This document shows positions 46,202 to 55,216 of a stretch of DNA of 64,000 bases, piece after piece (within the stretch, counting starts at the first letter, position 1; every line of letters begins with the position of its first letter). The notes beneath the pieces were generated by a model. The model saw only the letters and a list, made by a program, of their open reading frames with translations, was not told where the DNA came from and ran no database searches. A program made the position numbers and the translations under genes. Source of the stretch: Hyphomicrobiales bacterium (GTDB lineage Bacteria > Pseudomonadota > Alphaproteobacteria > Rhizobiales > Aestuariivirgaceae); assembly GCA_016185245.1 (NCBI GenBank), contig JACPNZ010000008.1, positions 1 through 64,000 of the forward strand, given 5' to 3'.

Positions 46202-46750
46202 ATGACTGCTGGCAATCGACCGAGAGACTTCATTCCCGTCAGGATCGCTGTCCTGACCATATCCGACACGCGCGGCCTCGAGGACGACACCTCGGGCCAG
46301 GTTCTGAGCGACCGGATCGGCGAAGCCGGTCATCGCCTGTCGGCGCGCAAGGTAGTCAAAGACGACATCCGGGCCATCCGCCATGTGATCCGCGACTGGA
46401 CCAATCGCGACGATATCGACGTGATCATTTCGACCGGCGGCACCGGGCTCACCGGCAACGATGTCACCGTCGAGGCGATGCGGCCTTTGTTCGACAAGGA
46501 GATCGACGGCTTCGGCCCGCTGTTCCACACGATCTCCTTCGCCAAGATCGGCACCTCGACCATCCAGTCGCGGGCCACCGCCGGCATCATGAAGGGCAAG
46601 TACATCTTCTGCCTGCCGGGTTCGCCCGGCGCCTGCCGCGACGGCTGGGACGATATCCTCAAGGCCCAGCTCGACTACCGGCACAAGCCCTGCAACTTCG
46701 TCGAGATCATGCCAAGGCTCACCGAGCACATGCGGGGCAAGGCCGGCTGA
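46202..46750 (+). CDS. moaB: Molybdenum cofactor biosynthesis protein B
   Basis: A 182-residue protein of the MoaB/Mog family, which adenylates molybdopterin or assists metal insertion. VRIAVLTISDTRGLEDDTSG at the start, VIISTGGTGLTGNDVTVEA and FCLPGSPGACRDGWDDIL are the substrate-binding loops. It has a 149 bp leader that is A+T-rich, with TTGATT and TAATAT 15 bp apart as possible promoter elements around 46124-46150. No other molybdenum cofactor gene is in the window. Confidence 0.92.
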   Translation: MTAGNRPRDFIPVRIAVLTISDTRGLEDDTSGQVLSDRIGEAGHRLSARKVVKDDIRAIRHVIRDWTNRDDIDVIISTGGTGLTGNDVTVEAMRPLFDKEIDGFGPLFHTISFAKIGTSTIQSRATAGIMKGKYIFCLPGSPGACRDGWDDILKAQLDYRHKPCNFVEIMPRLTEHMRGKAG

Positions 46751-46830
46751 TCGATTGTGGCAATCGCCGCCACAAGAGTTGCCAAAGCTTCATTTGAAAG
46801 AACCGGCGAAGCTCCCAGGTGTCGAGAGCG

Positions 46831-46849
46831 GCCGGCGATAGTCGCCGGC
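46831..46849 (+). promoter_or_regulatory. Stable hairpin in the leader of the first small secreted gene
   Basis: GCCGGCGA, the loop TAG and TCGCCGGC form a perfect 8-bp stem that ends about 10 bases before the GGAG ribosome-binding site of the gene at 46871. It could affect translation or mRNA stability. No T-run follows, so it is not a terminator. Confidence 0.45.
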
Positions 46850-46870
46850 GCAATCACTGAGGAGAACGAC

Positions 46871-47143
46871 ATGAAGAAGTTACTCATTGCCGCGGCGGCG
46901 CTCGCCGCCATGTCGGCGACAGCCTTTGCCGTCAGCGCCAACGACCAGCATCGCCCTCGCGGCAACAACCACGACGTCGATGCCCTTACCTCCTGTCCTT
47001 CGGGCGTCAAGAACAAGTTGGGGTTCTGCGAAACGTCTCCGGCCGCAGTTGTAGCAATGCCGAGCTATCGAGGCCACACCCAGTCGACGTCGGCCTTTGA
47101 CGCCATGACGGCCAACCAGAACTCGCACAACCAAATGCCGTAG
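46871..47143 (+). CDS. Small secreted protein, first of a tandem related pair
   Basis: A 90-residue protein with a clear signal peptide (MKKLLIAAAALAAMSATAFA, positions 1-20) and a hydrophilic mature part. I do not recognise a family. It shares with the next gene the pattern Arg-x-Arg-x-Asn-Asn-x-Asp-Val (RPRGNNHDV here) followed by two Cys about ten residues apart (CPSGVKNKLGFC). The mature part ends in Ser/Asn/Gln-rich sequence. GGAG lies 7 bases before the ATG. A stable hairpin sits in the leader. Confidence 0.7.
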   Translation: MKKLLIAAAALAAMSATAFAVSANDQHRPRGNNHDVDALTSCPSGVKNKLGFCETSPAAVVAMPSYRGHTQSTSAFDAMTANQNSHNQMP

Positions 47144-47291
47144 CCGCGATCGTCGGCCGCCGATGTCCGGACACGGCGCCGGCCATCTGCGGCCGATTGA
47201 CGGGCGGGCGCAATTGGTGTCACTTGCATCGTCCGGCGCAATCCCCATGTACGGTGCCTTGGGGACCGATTGCATGCGAGGGAAGCAAGCC

Positions 47292-47576
47292 ATGAGAAAG
47301 TTTTGGGTCACAGTGGCAGCGGCGGCTCTGCTTGCCGTTTCGGCGCAATCGGGCCTGGCCAAGGACAAGCGCGACAAGCATGATAGATATCGCTCCAACA
47401 ACGAGGACGTGATGTCGGAGTTCTGGTGCACCGGCATGACCAACTCGACGGCCAGGTGCTCCACCATGCCGAACAAGCGCTTCAAGCGCGAGAACGGCGA
47501 GCCGGTCCATGTCAGCGGCCAGCGGACGTGCAAGATCGTCTTCTACCCGTTCTTCGGCGCGGTCCGGTCCTGCTGA
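47292..47576 (+). CDS. Small secreted protein, second of the tandem pair
   Basis: A 94-residue exported protein: signal peptide MRKFWVTVAAAALLAVSAQS with cleavage near GLAK, then a basic, Cys-containing mature part. RYRSNNEDV followed by CTGMTNSTARC mirrors RPRGNNHDV and CPSGVKNKLGFC of the gene upstream, so the two are probably diverged duplicates. It differs in its C-terminal half, which has KRENGEPVHVSGQRTCKIVF and a final Cys, giving four Cys that could form two disulfides. GAGGGA lies 9 bases before the ATG. Function unknown. Confidence 0.7.
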   Translation: MRKFWVTVAAAALLAVSAQSGLAKDKRDKHDRYRSNNEDVMSEFWCTGMTNSTARCSTMPNKRFKRENGEPVHVSGQRTCKIVFYPFFGAVRSC

Positions 47577-47579
47577 CGG

Positions 47580-48461
47580 TCACGACGCCGCCGCACTTTC
47601 GGGAGCTGCGGTCTTCGGCCTTCCGACCGAGACGATGGCGAGCCCGGCCAGGATGGTGAGACCGCCGAGGATTTGCGCCGGCGAAATGCTCTCGTCCAGA
47701 AGCACGGCCGCCGCCCCAATGCCGACGACCGGCATCAGCAGCATGAAGGGGGCGACCTGTTCGATCGGGCACTGGCGCAGCACCGAATACCAACTCGAAT
47801 AGGCGACGTAGTAGCCGAAAACCCCGACAAACAGCAGCATCAGCCATTGTTGGCCGGTGGCGGTGGCCAGCGATTCGATCTGGCCCTGCTCGAGGAGAAG
47901 GCTTGCCAGCAGAAGCTGGGGCAGGCTGCCGAGCGCATTGGCCTTGAGTATCCCGGCGCCCCCATCGCGGCCGTATTTGCGGGCAAAGACCTGGCCCAGG
48001 GCCCAGATGAAGGCGCCGCCGATCACCAGCATGACGGGTGCTAGCGGCGGCGGCGCCTCGGGTAGCCCGATGACCATCGCCACCCCGGCGAGTGCGATGA
48101 CCGTGCCAAGCGATTTCCGCCCGTCGAGCGCCTCGCCGCCGACCAGCCAGCCGAGGAGCACGGCGAACGGCACCTGGGTCTGCAGCACCAGGTTTGCCGT
48201 GGTGGCGGGTAGCCCCTTGAGGCCGATGAACACCATGGCACCCTGGATCGTCACCGCCAGGGCAGAAATGAGAATGATGTGGGAGAGCCTCGTTGCTAGC
48301 GGCCGCCGGTAGGTGAAGGTCATAACCAGGGCGATCCCGGCATAGACCATCAGCATCATGAACAGCGGCGGGAAATGGGCAACCGTCGGCTTGGCGACGG
48401 TGAAGCCGATGCCGAAGCACAGGGGCGGCACGAGGGCAAGCGCGATCTGGCGCGGAGTCAT
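47580..48461 (-). CDS. EamA/DMT-family transporter
   Basis: Inner-membrane protein of 293 residues with about ten hydrophobic segments in two EamA repeats (first half ending around ALAGVAMVIGLP, second half from VMLVIGGAFIWALGQVFARK). The family exports amino acids and other metabolites; the substrate is unknown. ATG 48461 starts the conserved MTPRQIALALVPPLCFGIGF; the open frame upstream has no similarity. The start is divergent from the radical SAM gene with an SOS box between them. Confidence 0.85.
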   Translation of the reverse strand: MTPRQIALALVPPLCFGIGFTVAKPTVAHFPPLFMMLMVYAGIALVMTFTYRRPLATRLSHIILISALAVTIQGAMVFIGLKGLPATTANLVLQTQVPFAVLLGWLVGGEALDGRKSLGTVIALAGVAMVIGLPEAPPPLAPVMLVIGGAFIWALGQVFARKYGRDGGAGILKANALGSLPQLLLASLLLEQGQIESLATATGQQWLMLLFVGVFGYYVAYSSWYSVLRQCPIEQVAPFMLLMPVVGIGAAAVLLDESISPAQILGGLTILAGLAIVSVGRPKTAAPESAAAS

Positions 48462-48502
48462 GGGGGCAAACCCTGACGGATTCCTACTGCTCTCGCAAAT
48501 AT

Positions 48503-48517
48503 GTTCTTGATTTGTTC
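48503..48517 (+). promoter_or_regulatory. SOS (LexA) box of the alphaproteobacterial type
   Basis: GTTCTTGATTTGTTC matches GTTC-N7-GTTC exactly. It lies 17-31 bp before the radical SAM gene start at 48534 and 42-56 bp before the divergent EamA gene start. The DNA-repair-like nature of the radical SAM family makes LexA control plausible. Binding is inferred. Confidence 0.7.
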
Positions 48518-48533
48518 CTTCGGGCGTGATTAC

Positions 48534-49685
48534 ATGCGAGCCATGCCGACGCTCCTCGACAGGCGCCAGTTTACCGGTTTCGACACCGCCGTCACGGGTG
48601 CGGGTCGCTTTGCCGCGACCGCACTCGCCCCGCAATTGCGCGGCCGCGGCGCCCGCGGCAACGAGAGCGGCCGCTACGAGAAGCTCGGCCGGGTGCTGTT
48701 CGACGACGGCTGGGACAGTCTCGAGGATCTGCCGCCGGTTGCCACCAGCATCATCGCCGAGACCGCCAAGGTCATCATCACCCGCAACGATTCGCCCGAC
48801 ATCTCCTTCGACCGCTCGATCAACCCCTATCGCGGCTGCGAGCATGGCTGCTCCTACTGCTATGCCAGGCCCACCCACGCCTTTATGGGGCTGTCGCCGG
48901 GCCTCGACTTCGAGAGCAAGCTGTTCGTCAAGGGCAACGCGCCCGAGCTCCTGCGTCAGGAGCTTGCCGCCCCCGGCTATAGCCCACGCACCCTGGCGCT
49001 CGGCTCCAACACCGATCCCTATCAGCCGATCGAGCGCAGCCATAGGCTGACCCGGCGCATCCTCGAAGTCCTGTCGGAGTTCGGCCATCCAGTCGGCATC
49101 GTCACCAAGTCGCATCTGGTGACCCGCGACATCGACATCCTGAAGCCCATGGCGACGCGCGGCCTGGTCAAGGTGGCGCTGTCGGTCACCACCCTCGATC
49201 CGAAACTGGCCAGGTCCATGGAGCCACGCGCCGCCACGCCGTCGAGAAGGCTCAAGGCTCTGGAACTCCTGGCGGCGGCCGGCATCCCGACGGTGGTGAT
49301 GGTGGCCCCGGTCATCCCGGCGGTCAATGACAGCGAGATCGAGGCGATCCTCAAGCAGGCCGCCGCGGCGGGAGTTCGCGAGGCGGGCTATGCGATGCTC
49401 AGGCTGCCGCTCGAGGTGCGCGACATCTTCAGGGACTGGCTCGAAGCCGAGTTCCCCGACCGGGCGGCCAGGGTCATGTCGCTCATCCGGTCGATCCGCT
49501 CCGGCAAAGAGAATGACTCAACCTTCGGCCGGCGCATGACCGGCACCGGCCCCTATGCCTGGACCATCGGCCGGCGCTTCGAGCTCGCCTGCCAGCGCCT
49601 CGGCCTCAACCGGGAGCGCGTCAGCCTCGCCACCGATCAATTCCGCCGCCCGCCCCAGCCCGGCGAACAGTTGACGCTGCTTTGA
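48534..49685 (+). CDS. Radical SAM protein of the PA0069/spore photoproduct lyase-like family
   Basis: A 383-residue radical SAM enzyme. The cluster motif Cys-x3-Cys-x2-Cys is in YRGCEHGCSYCYARPTHAF, followed by DFESKLFVKGNAPELL and LGSNTDPYQPIERSH, typical of the SplB-related group often labelled PA0069 family. Substrate unknown; a role in DNA or RNA photoproduct handling has been supposed from similarity. The start may be ATG 48534 or 48543. An SOS box lies directly upstream, supporting a damage-response role. Confidence 0.87.
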   Translation: MRAMPTLLDRRQFTGFDTAVTGAGRFAATALAPQLRGRGARGNESGRYEKLGRVLFDDGWDSLEDLPPVATSIIAETAKVIITRNDSPDISFDRSINPYRGCEHGCSYCYARPTHAFMGLSPGLDFESKLFVKGNAPELLRQELAAPGYSPRTLALGSNTDPYQPIERSHRLTRRILEVLSEFGHPVGIVTKSHLVTRDIDILKPMATRGLVKVALSVTTLDPKLARSMEPRAATPSRRLKALELLAAAGIPTVVMVAPVIPAVNDSEIEAILKQAAAAGVREAGYAMLRLPLEVRDIFRDWLEAEFPDRAARVMSLIRSIRSGKENDSTFGRRMTGTGPYAWTIGRRFELACQRLGLNRERVSLATDQFRRPPQPGEQLTLL

Positions 49686-49703
49686 ACAATTAGGGGAAAC
49701 ACC

Positions 49704-50531
49704 GTGACGCAGGCTGATAAGGCCGCAATATTCCAGCGCCTGCACGAGGGACCCAGCGCCTTTGTCATTCCCAATCCATGGGATGCCGGCAGCGCCTTTC
49801 TGCTTGAGACGCTTGGTTTCAAGGCACTGGCCACAACCAGCGCGGGGCTGGCTTTCTCGCTGGCACGACCCGATGGTGCGGTATCGCGCGAGGAAGCGCT
49901 CGCCAATGCGGCGGCGATCGTCAACGCCACATCGCTGCCGGTCGCCGCCGATTTGGAGAACGGCTACGGACCGTCGCCGGAGGCCTGCGCCCTGACGATT
50001 ACCCGCGCCGGTGCTGCCGGACTGGTTGGCGGCTCGATCGAGGACGCCACCGGAGAGGCCCAGTCACCGATTTTCGATGTGGGACTCGCCGTCGAGCGCG
50101 TCACGGCTGCGGTCGAGGCGGCGCGCAAGCTGGGCTTTCCTTTCATGCTCACGGCGCGGGCGGAGAATTTTCTGCACGGACGCGCCGATCTCAAGGACAC
50201 CGTCAAGCGGCTGCAGGCGTTTCAGCAGGCCGGAGCCGATGTACTGTTCGCGCCGGGCCTCAGGACGCGGGAAGATATCCGCGCGGTGACATCGTCGGTG
50301 GACCGGCCGGTGAATGTGATGATGGGACTGCAGGGGGTTCGGTTTTCCGTCAATGATCTCGCCTCCCTCGGCGTCCGGCGGATCAGCATCGGCTCGGCAT
50401 TGGCGCGGGCGGCCTATGGCGCCATGCTCAAGGGCGCCCGGGAGATTGCCGGCCGGGGCACCTTCAGCTTTTCCGACGACGCCGTCCCGTTCGGCGAAGT
50501 CAACGCCATCTTCGCCAAGGCGCGCCCTTGA
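49704..50531 (+). CDS. Isocitrate lyase/PEP mutase-family protein
   Basis: A 275-residue TIM-barrel protein. The metal-binding ADLENGYGPSP and GGSIEDATG are as in the isocitrate lyase/phosphoenolpyruvate phosphomutase superfamily, and FMLTARAENFLHG follows. The lyase signature Lys-Lys-Cys-Gly-His is absent, so it is not an isocitrate or methylisocitrate lyase; related proteins cleave or hydrolyse 2-oxo acids such as oxaloacetate or act on phosphonates. It starts with GTG 49704 after AGGGGA. It precedes rnhB by a short gap. Confidence 0.82.
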   Translation: MTQADKAAIFQRLHEGPSAFVIPNPWDAGSAFLLETLGFKALATTSAGLAFSLARPDGAVSREEALANAAAIVNATSLPVAADLENGYGPSPEACALTITRAGAAGLVGGSIEDATGEAQSPIFDVGLAVERVTAAVEAARKLGFPFMLTARAENFLHGRADLKDTVKRLQAFQQAGADVLFAPGLRTREDIRAVTSSVDRPVNVMMGLQGVRFSVNDLASLGVRRISIGSALARAAYGAMLKGAREIAGRGTFSFSDDAVPFGEVNAIFAKARP

Positions 50532-50561
50532 CGGTTGCCGGACCTCGCCGCATGCAGGGCG

Positions 50562-51173
50562 ATGGACGGTCCGGACTTCAGTTTCGAACGGGCGGCGCTG
50601 ACCAACGGTTACAGTCAGGTCTGCGGCATCGACGAGGCGGGTCGCGGCCCCTGGGCGGGGCCGGTCGTTGCAGCGGCGGTGATCCTCGATACCGCCCGCA
50701 TCCCTCAGGGCCTCGATGATTCGAAGAAGCTCGGCGCGGCGCGGCGCGAGGCCCTGTTTGCCGAGATCATGGCCAGCGCCACGGTCGGCATCGGCATCGC
50801 CGAGGTTGCCCAGATCGATCGCGACAACATCCTGGCCGCCACCCTGTGGGCCATGGGCGAAGCCGTCCGTTTACTGACGATTCCGCCCAACTTGGCGCTG
50901 GTCGACGGCAACCGGGCGCCCAAGCTTGTCTGCCCCGCACAAACCATCGTCGCCGGCGATGCCAGGAGCCTCTCCATCGCCGCCGCCTCGATTGTCGCCA
51001 AGGTCACGCGCGACCGCATCATGGCCGAGCTCGATCGCGCCTATCCCGTCTATGGCTTCGCCCGCCACAAGGGCTACGGCACGGCGCTGCACCGGGCGGC
51101 ACTCATGCGCCACGGCCCCTCGCCCGTCCACCGCAAGAGCTTCGCGCCGGTTGCCCGCCTGCTGGCCCGTTAA
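50562..51173 (+). CDS. rnhB: Ribonuclease HII
   Basis: Cleaves RNA in RNA-DNA hybrids and starts ribonucleotide excision; 203 residues from ATG 50562. The catalytic acidic residues are in VCGIDEAGRGPWAGPVVAAAVIL, ALVDGNRAP, and IAAASIVAKVTRDR with YGFARHKGYGT after it. A TTG nine codons upstream is an alternative start with poor support. The stop codon TAA forms part of a TTAACCAC CtrA-like half-site for ccrM, which follows 90 bp later. Confidence 0.94.
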   Translation: MDGPDFSFERAALTNGYSQVCGIDEAGRGPWAGPVVAAAVILDTARIPQGLDDSKKLGAARREALFAEIMASATVGIGIAEVAQIDRDNILAATLWAMGEAVRLLTIPPNLALVDGNRAPKLVCPAQTIVAGDARSLSIAAASIVAKVTRDRIMAELDRAYPVYGFARHKGYGTALHRAALMRHGPSPVHRKSFAPVARLLAR

Positions 51174-51177
51174 CCAC
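51170..51177 (+). promoter_or_regulatory. CtrA-like half-site overlapping the rnhB stop, upstream of ccrM
   Basis: TTAACCAC differs in one base from the consensus half-site TTAACCAT. It lies 87 bp before the ccrM start. In Caulobacter crescentus CtrA activates ccrM late in the cell cycle, so the location is meaningful, although the second TTAA half is missing. Confidence 0.45.
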
Positions 51178-51201
51178 TTTCGCCGAAAGCCGTTCTCCTC
51201 G

Positions 51202-51229
51202 GAGTCCCGCCGATCAATGATGACGATTC
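51202..51229 (+). promoter_or_regulatory. Two GANTC sites in the ccrM promoter/leader
   Basis: GAGTC at 51202-51206 and GATTC at 51225-51229 are CcrM methylation targets placed 35-62 bp before the ccrM start. In Caulobacter the ccrM promoter also carries two such sites, through which methylation feeds back on transcription. Confidence 0.5.
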
Positions 51230-51236
51230 AAAATAA

Positions 51237-52855
<1,619 letters not shown>

Positions 52856-52885
52856 GGCCCGGATCGCGACCGGAGACTTAGCCCC

Positions 52886-53566
52886 ATGAAAGCCCGCCAG
52901 CAGACCTCCTTCCTCTTCGACCTCGACGGCACCCTGGTCGACAGCGTCTATGACCACGTGCTCGCCTGGCACGACGCCTTGCAGGAAGAGGGGATCGAGG
53001 TGTCGGTGTGGCGGCTGCACCGCAAGATCGGCATGTCGGGCGGGCTGTTCACCAAGGCACTGGCTCGCGAGACGGGGCGGGAGCTTGGCGAAGAACAGCT
53101 GGTCAGGCTGCGCAAGCTGCACGCCAAACATTATGGCCAGCGCTCGGCCCGTACCGTGCCCTTGCCCGGCGCCCGCGAGCTTCTGGCCCACCTCAGCACC
53201 AACAAGATTCCCTGGGCCATCGCCACCTCGGGTCGCATGGAGACGGCGGGTCCGGTATTGAAAATCCTCGGCGTCGATCCGGCCACCACCACGGTCATCA
53301 CCCGCGACCTCGTCCGCTATGCCAAGCCCGACCCCGACCTGTTCCTCGCCGCCGCCGAGAGGCTCGGCGTGGCCATCGAGACGGCCTGCGTCGTAGGCGA
53401 CGCGATCTGGGACATGCTGGCGGCGCGGCGGGCCCGGGCGCTTGGCATCGGGCTTTTGTCCGGCGGCTATGGCACCGAGGAACTGGAACGGGCCGGCGCC
53501 TATCGCGTCTATGACGATCCCGCTGACCTCTTGGCGCATCTGGATGAAGTGGGAGGAAGGAGGTAG
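52886..53566 (+). CDS. HAD-superfamily phosphatase (phosphoglycolate phosphatase-like)
   Basis: A 226-residue hydrolase with all HAD motifs: nucleophile FLFDLDGTLVDS (motif I), AIATSGRM (II), Lys in YAKPDPDLF (III) and VVGDAIWDM (IV). The alpha-helical cap between I and II places it with phosphoglycolate phosphatase/beta-phosphoglucomutase-like enzymes; substrate unknown. It follows the GNAT gene by 30 bp. Its stop codon is supplied by a GCGAATAG repeat that forms a hairpin with the end of mutY. Confidence 0.87.
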   Translation: MKARQQTSFLFDLDGTLVDSVYDHVLAWHDALQEEGIEVSVWRLHRKIGMSGGLFTKALARETGRELGEEQLVRLRKLHAKHYGQRSARTVPLPGARELLAHLSTNKIPWAIATSGRMETAGPVLKILGVDPATTTVITRDLVRYAKPDPDLFLAAAERLGVAIETACVVGDAIWDMLAARRARALGIGLLSGGYGTEELERAGAYRVYDDPADLLAHLDEVGGRR

Positions 53567-53605
53567 CGAATAGCGAGTAGTAGTTTAATCCTTTCGCTAT
53601 TCGCT
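53565..53605. repeat. Inverted GCGAATAG repeat between convergent HAD and mutY genes
   Basis: AGCGAATAGCGA (53565-53576) and TCGCTATTCGCT (53594-53605) form a perfect 12-bp stem with a 17-base loop. The left arm contains the HAD stop TAG; the right arm encodes the last residues and stop of mutY. It may act as a bidirectional transcription end, although T-runs are short. A relative lies beside aroC at 147-162. Confidence 0.7.
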
Positions 53606-54655
53606 ATTCGCCAGCTTCACCACCTTGCGCATTACCGTCGGCAAGGCTTCGGTGCCGAGCTCCGCCTTCGGGACCCAGCGGTACTCGCCGTCGCCGCGTA
53701 AGTCGACAGGTTCGGCGGCCCGCCACACCGACAGCTCGAGATGGAAATGGGTGAAGGTGTGGGTGACGGTTCCCTTCACCTTTGCCCATTCCGCTTCGAC
53801 TGGTGCGTGGCTCTCGGCGTGGCGCGGCTTCGTCCCGCTCCATTCGGTCGACGGCACTTCCATCATGCCGCCCAGCAATCCCTTCTCCGGCCGGCGGCGC
53901 AGCAGCACCGCACCGTCGGCGCGCTCGATCCAGAAGGCCACTCCGCGCCTGACCGGCAGGGCCGGTTTGGGCCGCTTCAGCGGAAACGTCTCCGGGTTTC
54001 CGCACCGCCTTGCGGCACAGTGCTCCGCCCACGGACAATTGGGGCAAGCGGGGCGGCGCGGCGTGCACACCGTGGCGCCCAAGTCCATCAAGCCTTGCGC
54101 GAAGTCGCCGGGGCGAGTCTCCGGCACCAGCGCCTGCGCCCTGACACGTATTTCCAGCTTGGCAGCAGGCAATGGTGTCGCAATGGCATGGAGCCTTGCG
54201 ATCACCCGCTCGGCATTGCCGTCGACGGCGGCGAGACGGCGGCCGAAGGCAATTGCCGCAATCGCTGCCGCCGTGTAGGGCCCCACGCCCGGCAGCTTGC
54301 CGAGCTCCGCTACCGTGTCGGGAAACCGGCCGCCCCACTCCGCCGTCACCATCTTTGCACAGGCATGGAGGTTGCGGGCCCGGGCGTAGTAGCCCAGTCC
54401 CGCCCAGGCCCGCAGCACGTCATCGAGGGACGCCGACGCCAGGTCTGTCAGCGTCGGCCATTTCGCCAGGAACGCGGCGTAGAAGCCTTTGACCGCCGCC
54501 ACCGTGGTCTGCTGCAGCATGATCTCCGAGAGCCACACATGATAGGGGTCGGCAACGGCACCCCGGAGCGCCCGCCACGGCAGCTTGCGCCGGTGGCGGT
54601 CGTACCAGGCAAGCAGCTCTCGACTGAGCCGGCGCTCAAGCCCTTGTTTGGCCAT
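53597..54655 (-). CDS. mutY: A/G-specific adenine DNA glycosylase
   Basis: Removes adenine mispaired with 8-oxoguanine; 352 residues. The N-terminal part has MLQQTTVAAVKGFYAAFLAKWP and the helix-hairpin-helix LPGVGPYTAAAIAAIAFG with the catalytic Asp in AAVDGNAERVIARL. Four Cys in CTPRRPACPNCPWAEHC hold the 4Fe-4S cluster (Cys-x6-Cys-x2-Cys-x5-Cys). The C-terminal part (from about 230) is the Nudix-like 8-oxoG recognition domain. It is divergent from dciA, the usual arrangement in Hyphomicrobiales; the 3' end is built from a dispersed repeat. Confidence 0.95.
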   Translation of the reverse strand: MAKQGLERRLSRELLAWYDRHRRKLPWRALRGAVADPYHVWLSEIMLQQTTVAAVKGFYAAFLAKWPTLTDLASASLDDVLRAWAGLGYYARARNLHACAKMVTAEWGGRFPDTVAELGKLPGVGPYTAAAIAAIAFGRRLAAVDGNAERVIARLHAIATPLPAAKLEIRVRAQALVPETRPGDFAQGLMDLGATVCTPRRPACPNCPWAEHCAARRCGNPETFPLKRPKPALPVRRGVAFWIERADGAVLLRRRPEKGLLGGMMEVPSTEWSGTKPRHAESHAPVEAEWAKVKGTVTHTFTHFHLELSVWRAAEPVDLRGDGEYRWVPKAELGTEALPTVMRKVVKLANSE

Positions 54656-54705
54656 GGTGCTGATTCACAACCCCGAAACTGTTAGACTGCCCGCACAAAG
54701 CCCGG

Positions 54706-55176
54706 ATGGAAACTCTCGACAAGCATTTTCGCGATCTGACGCGCGCCGCCTTTGCCCGCTATGGCTTTGCCGCCGCGGAGCTTTTCGGCCGCTGGCCGGA
54801 GATCGTCGGAGAGGACTTGGCCCGGGTCTCGGCGCCGGAGCGAATCACCTGGCCGCGCGGGGCGGGTGAGGACCGCCAGAAGACCGGCGGCACGCTTGTG
54901 GTCCGCGCCGCCCCCGGCCGGGCCCTCGAACTGAGCTATGCCGCCCCCCGCATCATCGACGAGGTAAACCGCTTCCATGGCTATGGGGCAATCGCCGCGG
55001 TCAGGGTCGTCACCGCCCCGGCCTGGGCCGTAGAGGTGCCGAAATCCGCCCCGCAAACGCCGCCGCAGCCGGCCGCCGAAGCGCTCGTCTCAACCATCGA
55101 TGACAAACGCCTCCAAGCCGCCCTGCGGCGCCTCGGGTCCGGCGTCGCCGGAAAGGCTTCTCCACAAGACAAATAA
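54706..55176 (+). CDS. dciA: DciA-type replicative helicase loader (DUF721)
   Basis: A 156-residue protein of the DUF721 family, now known as DciA, which loads the replicative helicase DnaB in bacteria lacking DnaC/DnaI. The conserved KH-like core is visible: FARYGFAAAELFGRWPEIVGEDLARVSAPERI and LVVRAAPGRALELSYAAPRIIDEVNRFHGY. The C-terminal third is Pro/Gln/Ala-rich and probably disordered. It starts a plus-strand run with a DsbA-like gene and smc. Confidence 0.88.
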   Translation: METLDKHFRDLTRAAFARYGFAAAELFGRWPEIVGEDLARVSAPERITWPRGAGEDRQKTGGTLVVRAAPGRALELSYAAPRIIDEVNRFHGYGAIAAVRVVTAPAWAVEVPKSAPQTPPQPAAEALVSTIDDKRLQAALRRLGSGVAGKASPQDK

Positions 55177-55216
55177 TCCATTGGTTCCAAGCCCCAACAT
55201 CTAGTAGGTAAGTCAC

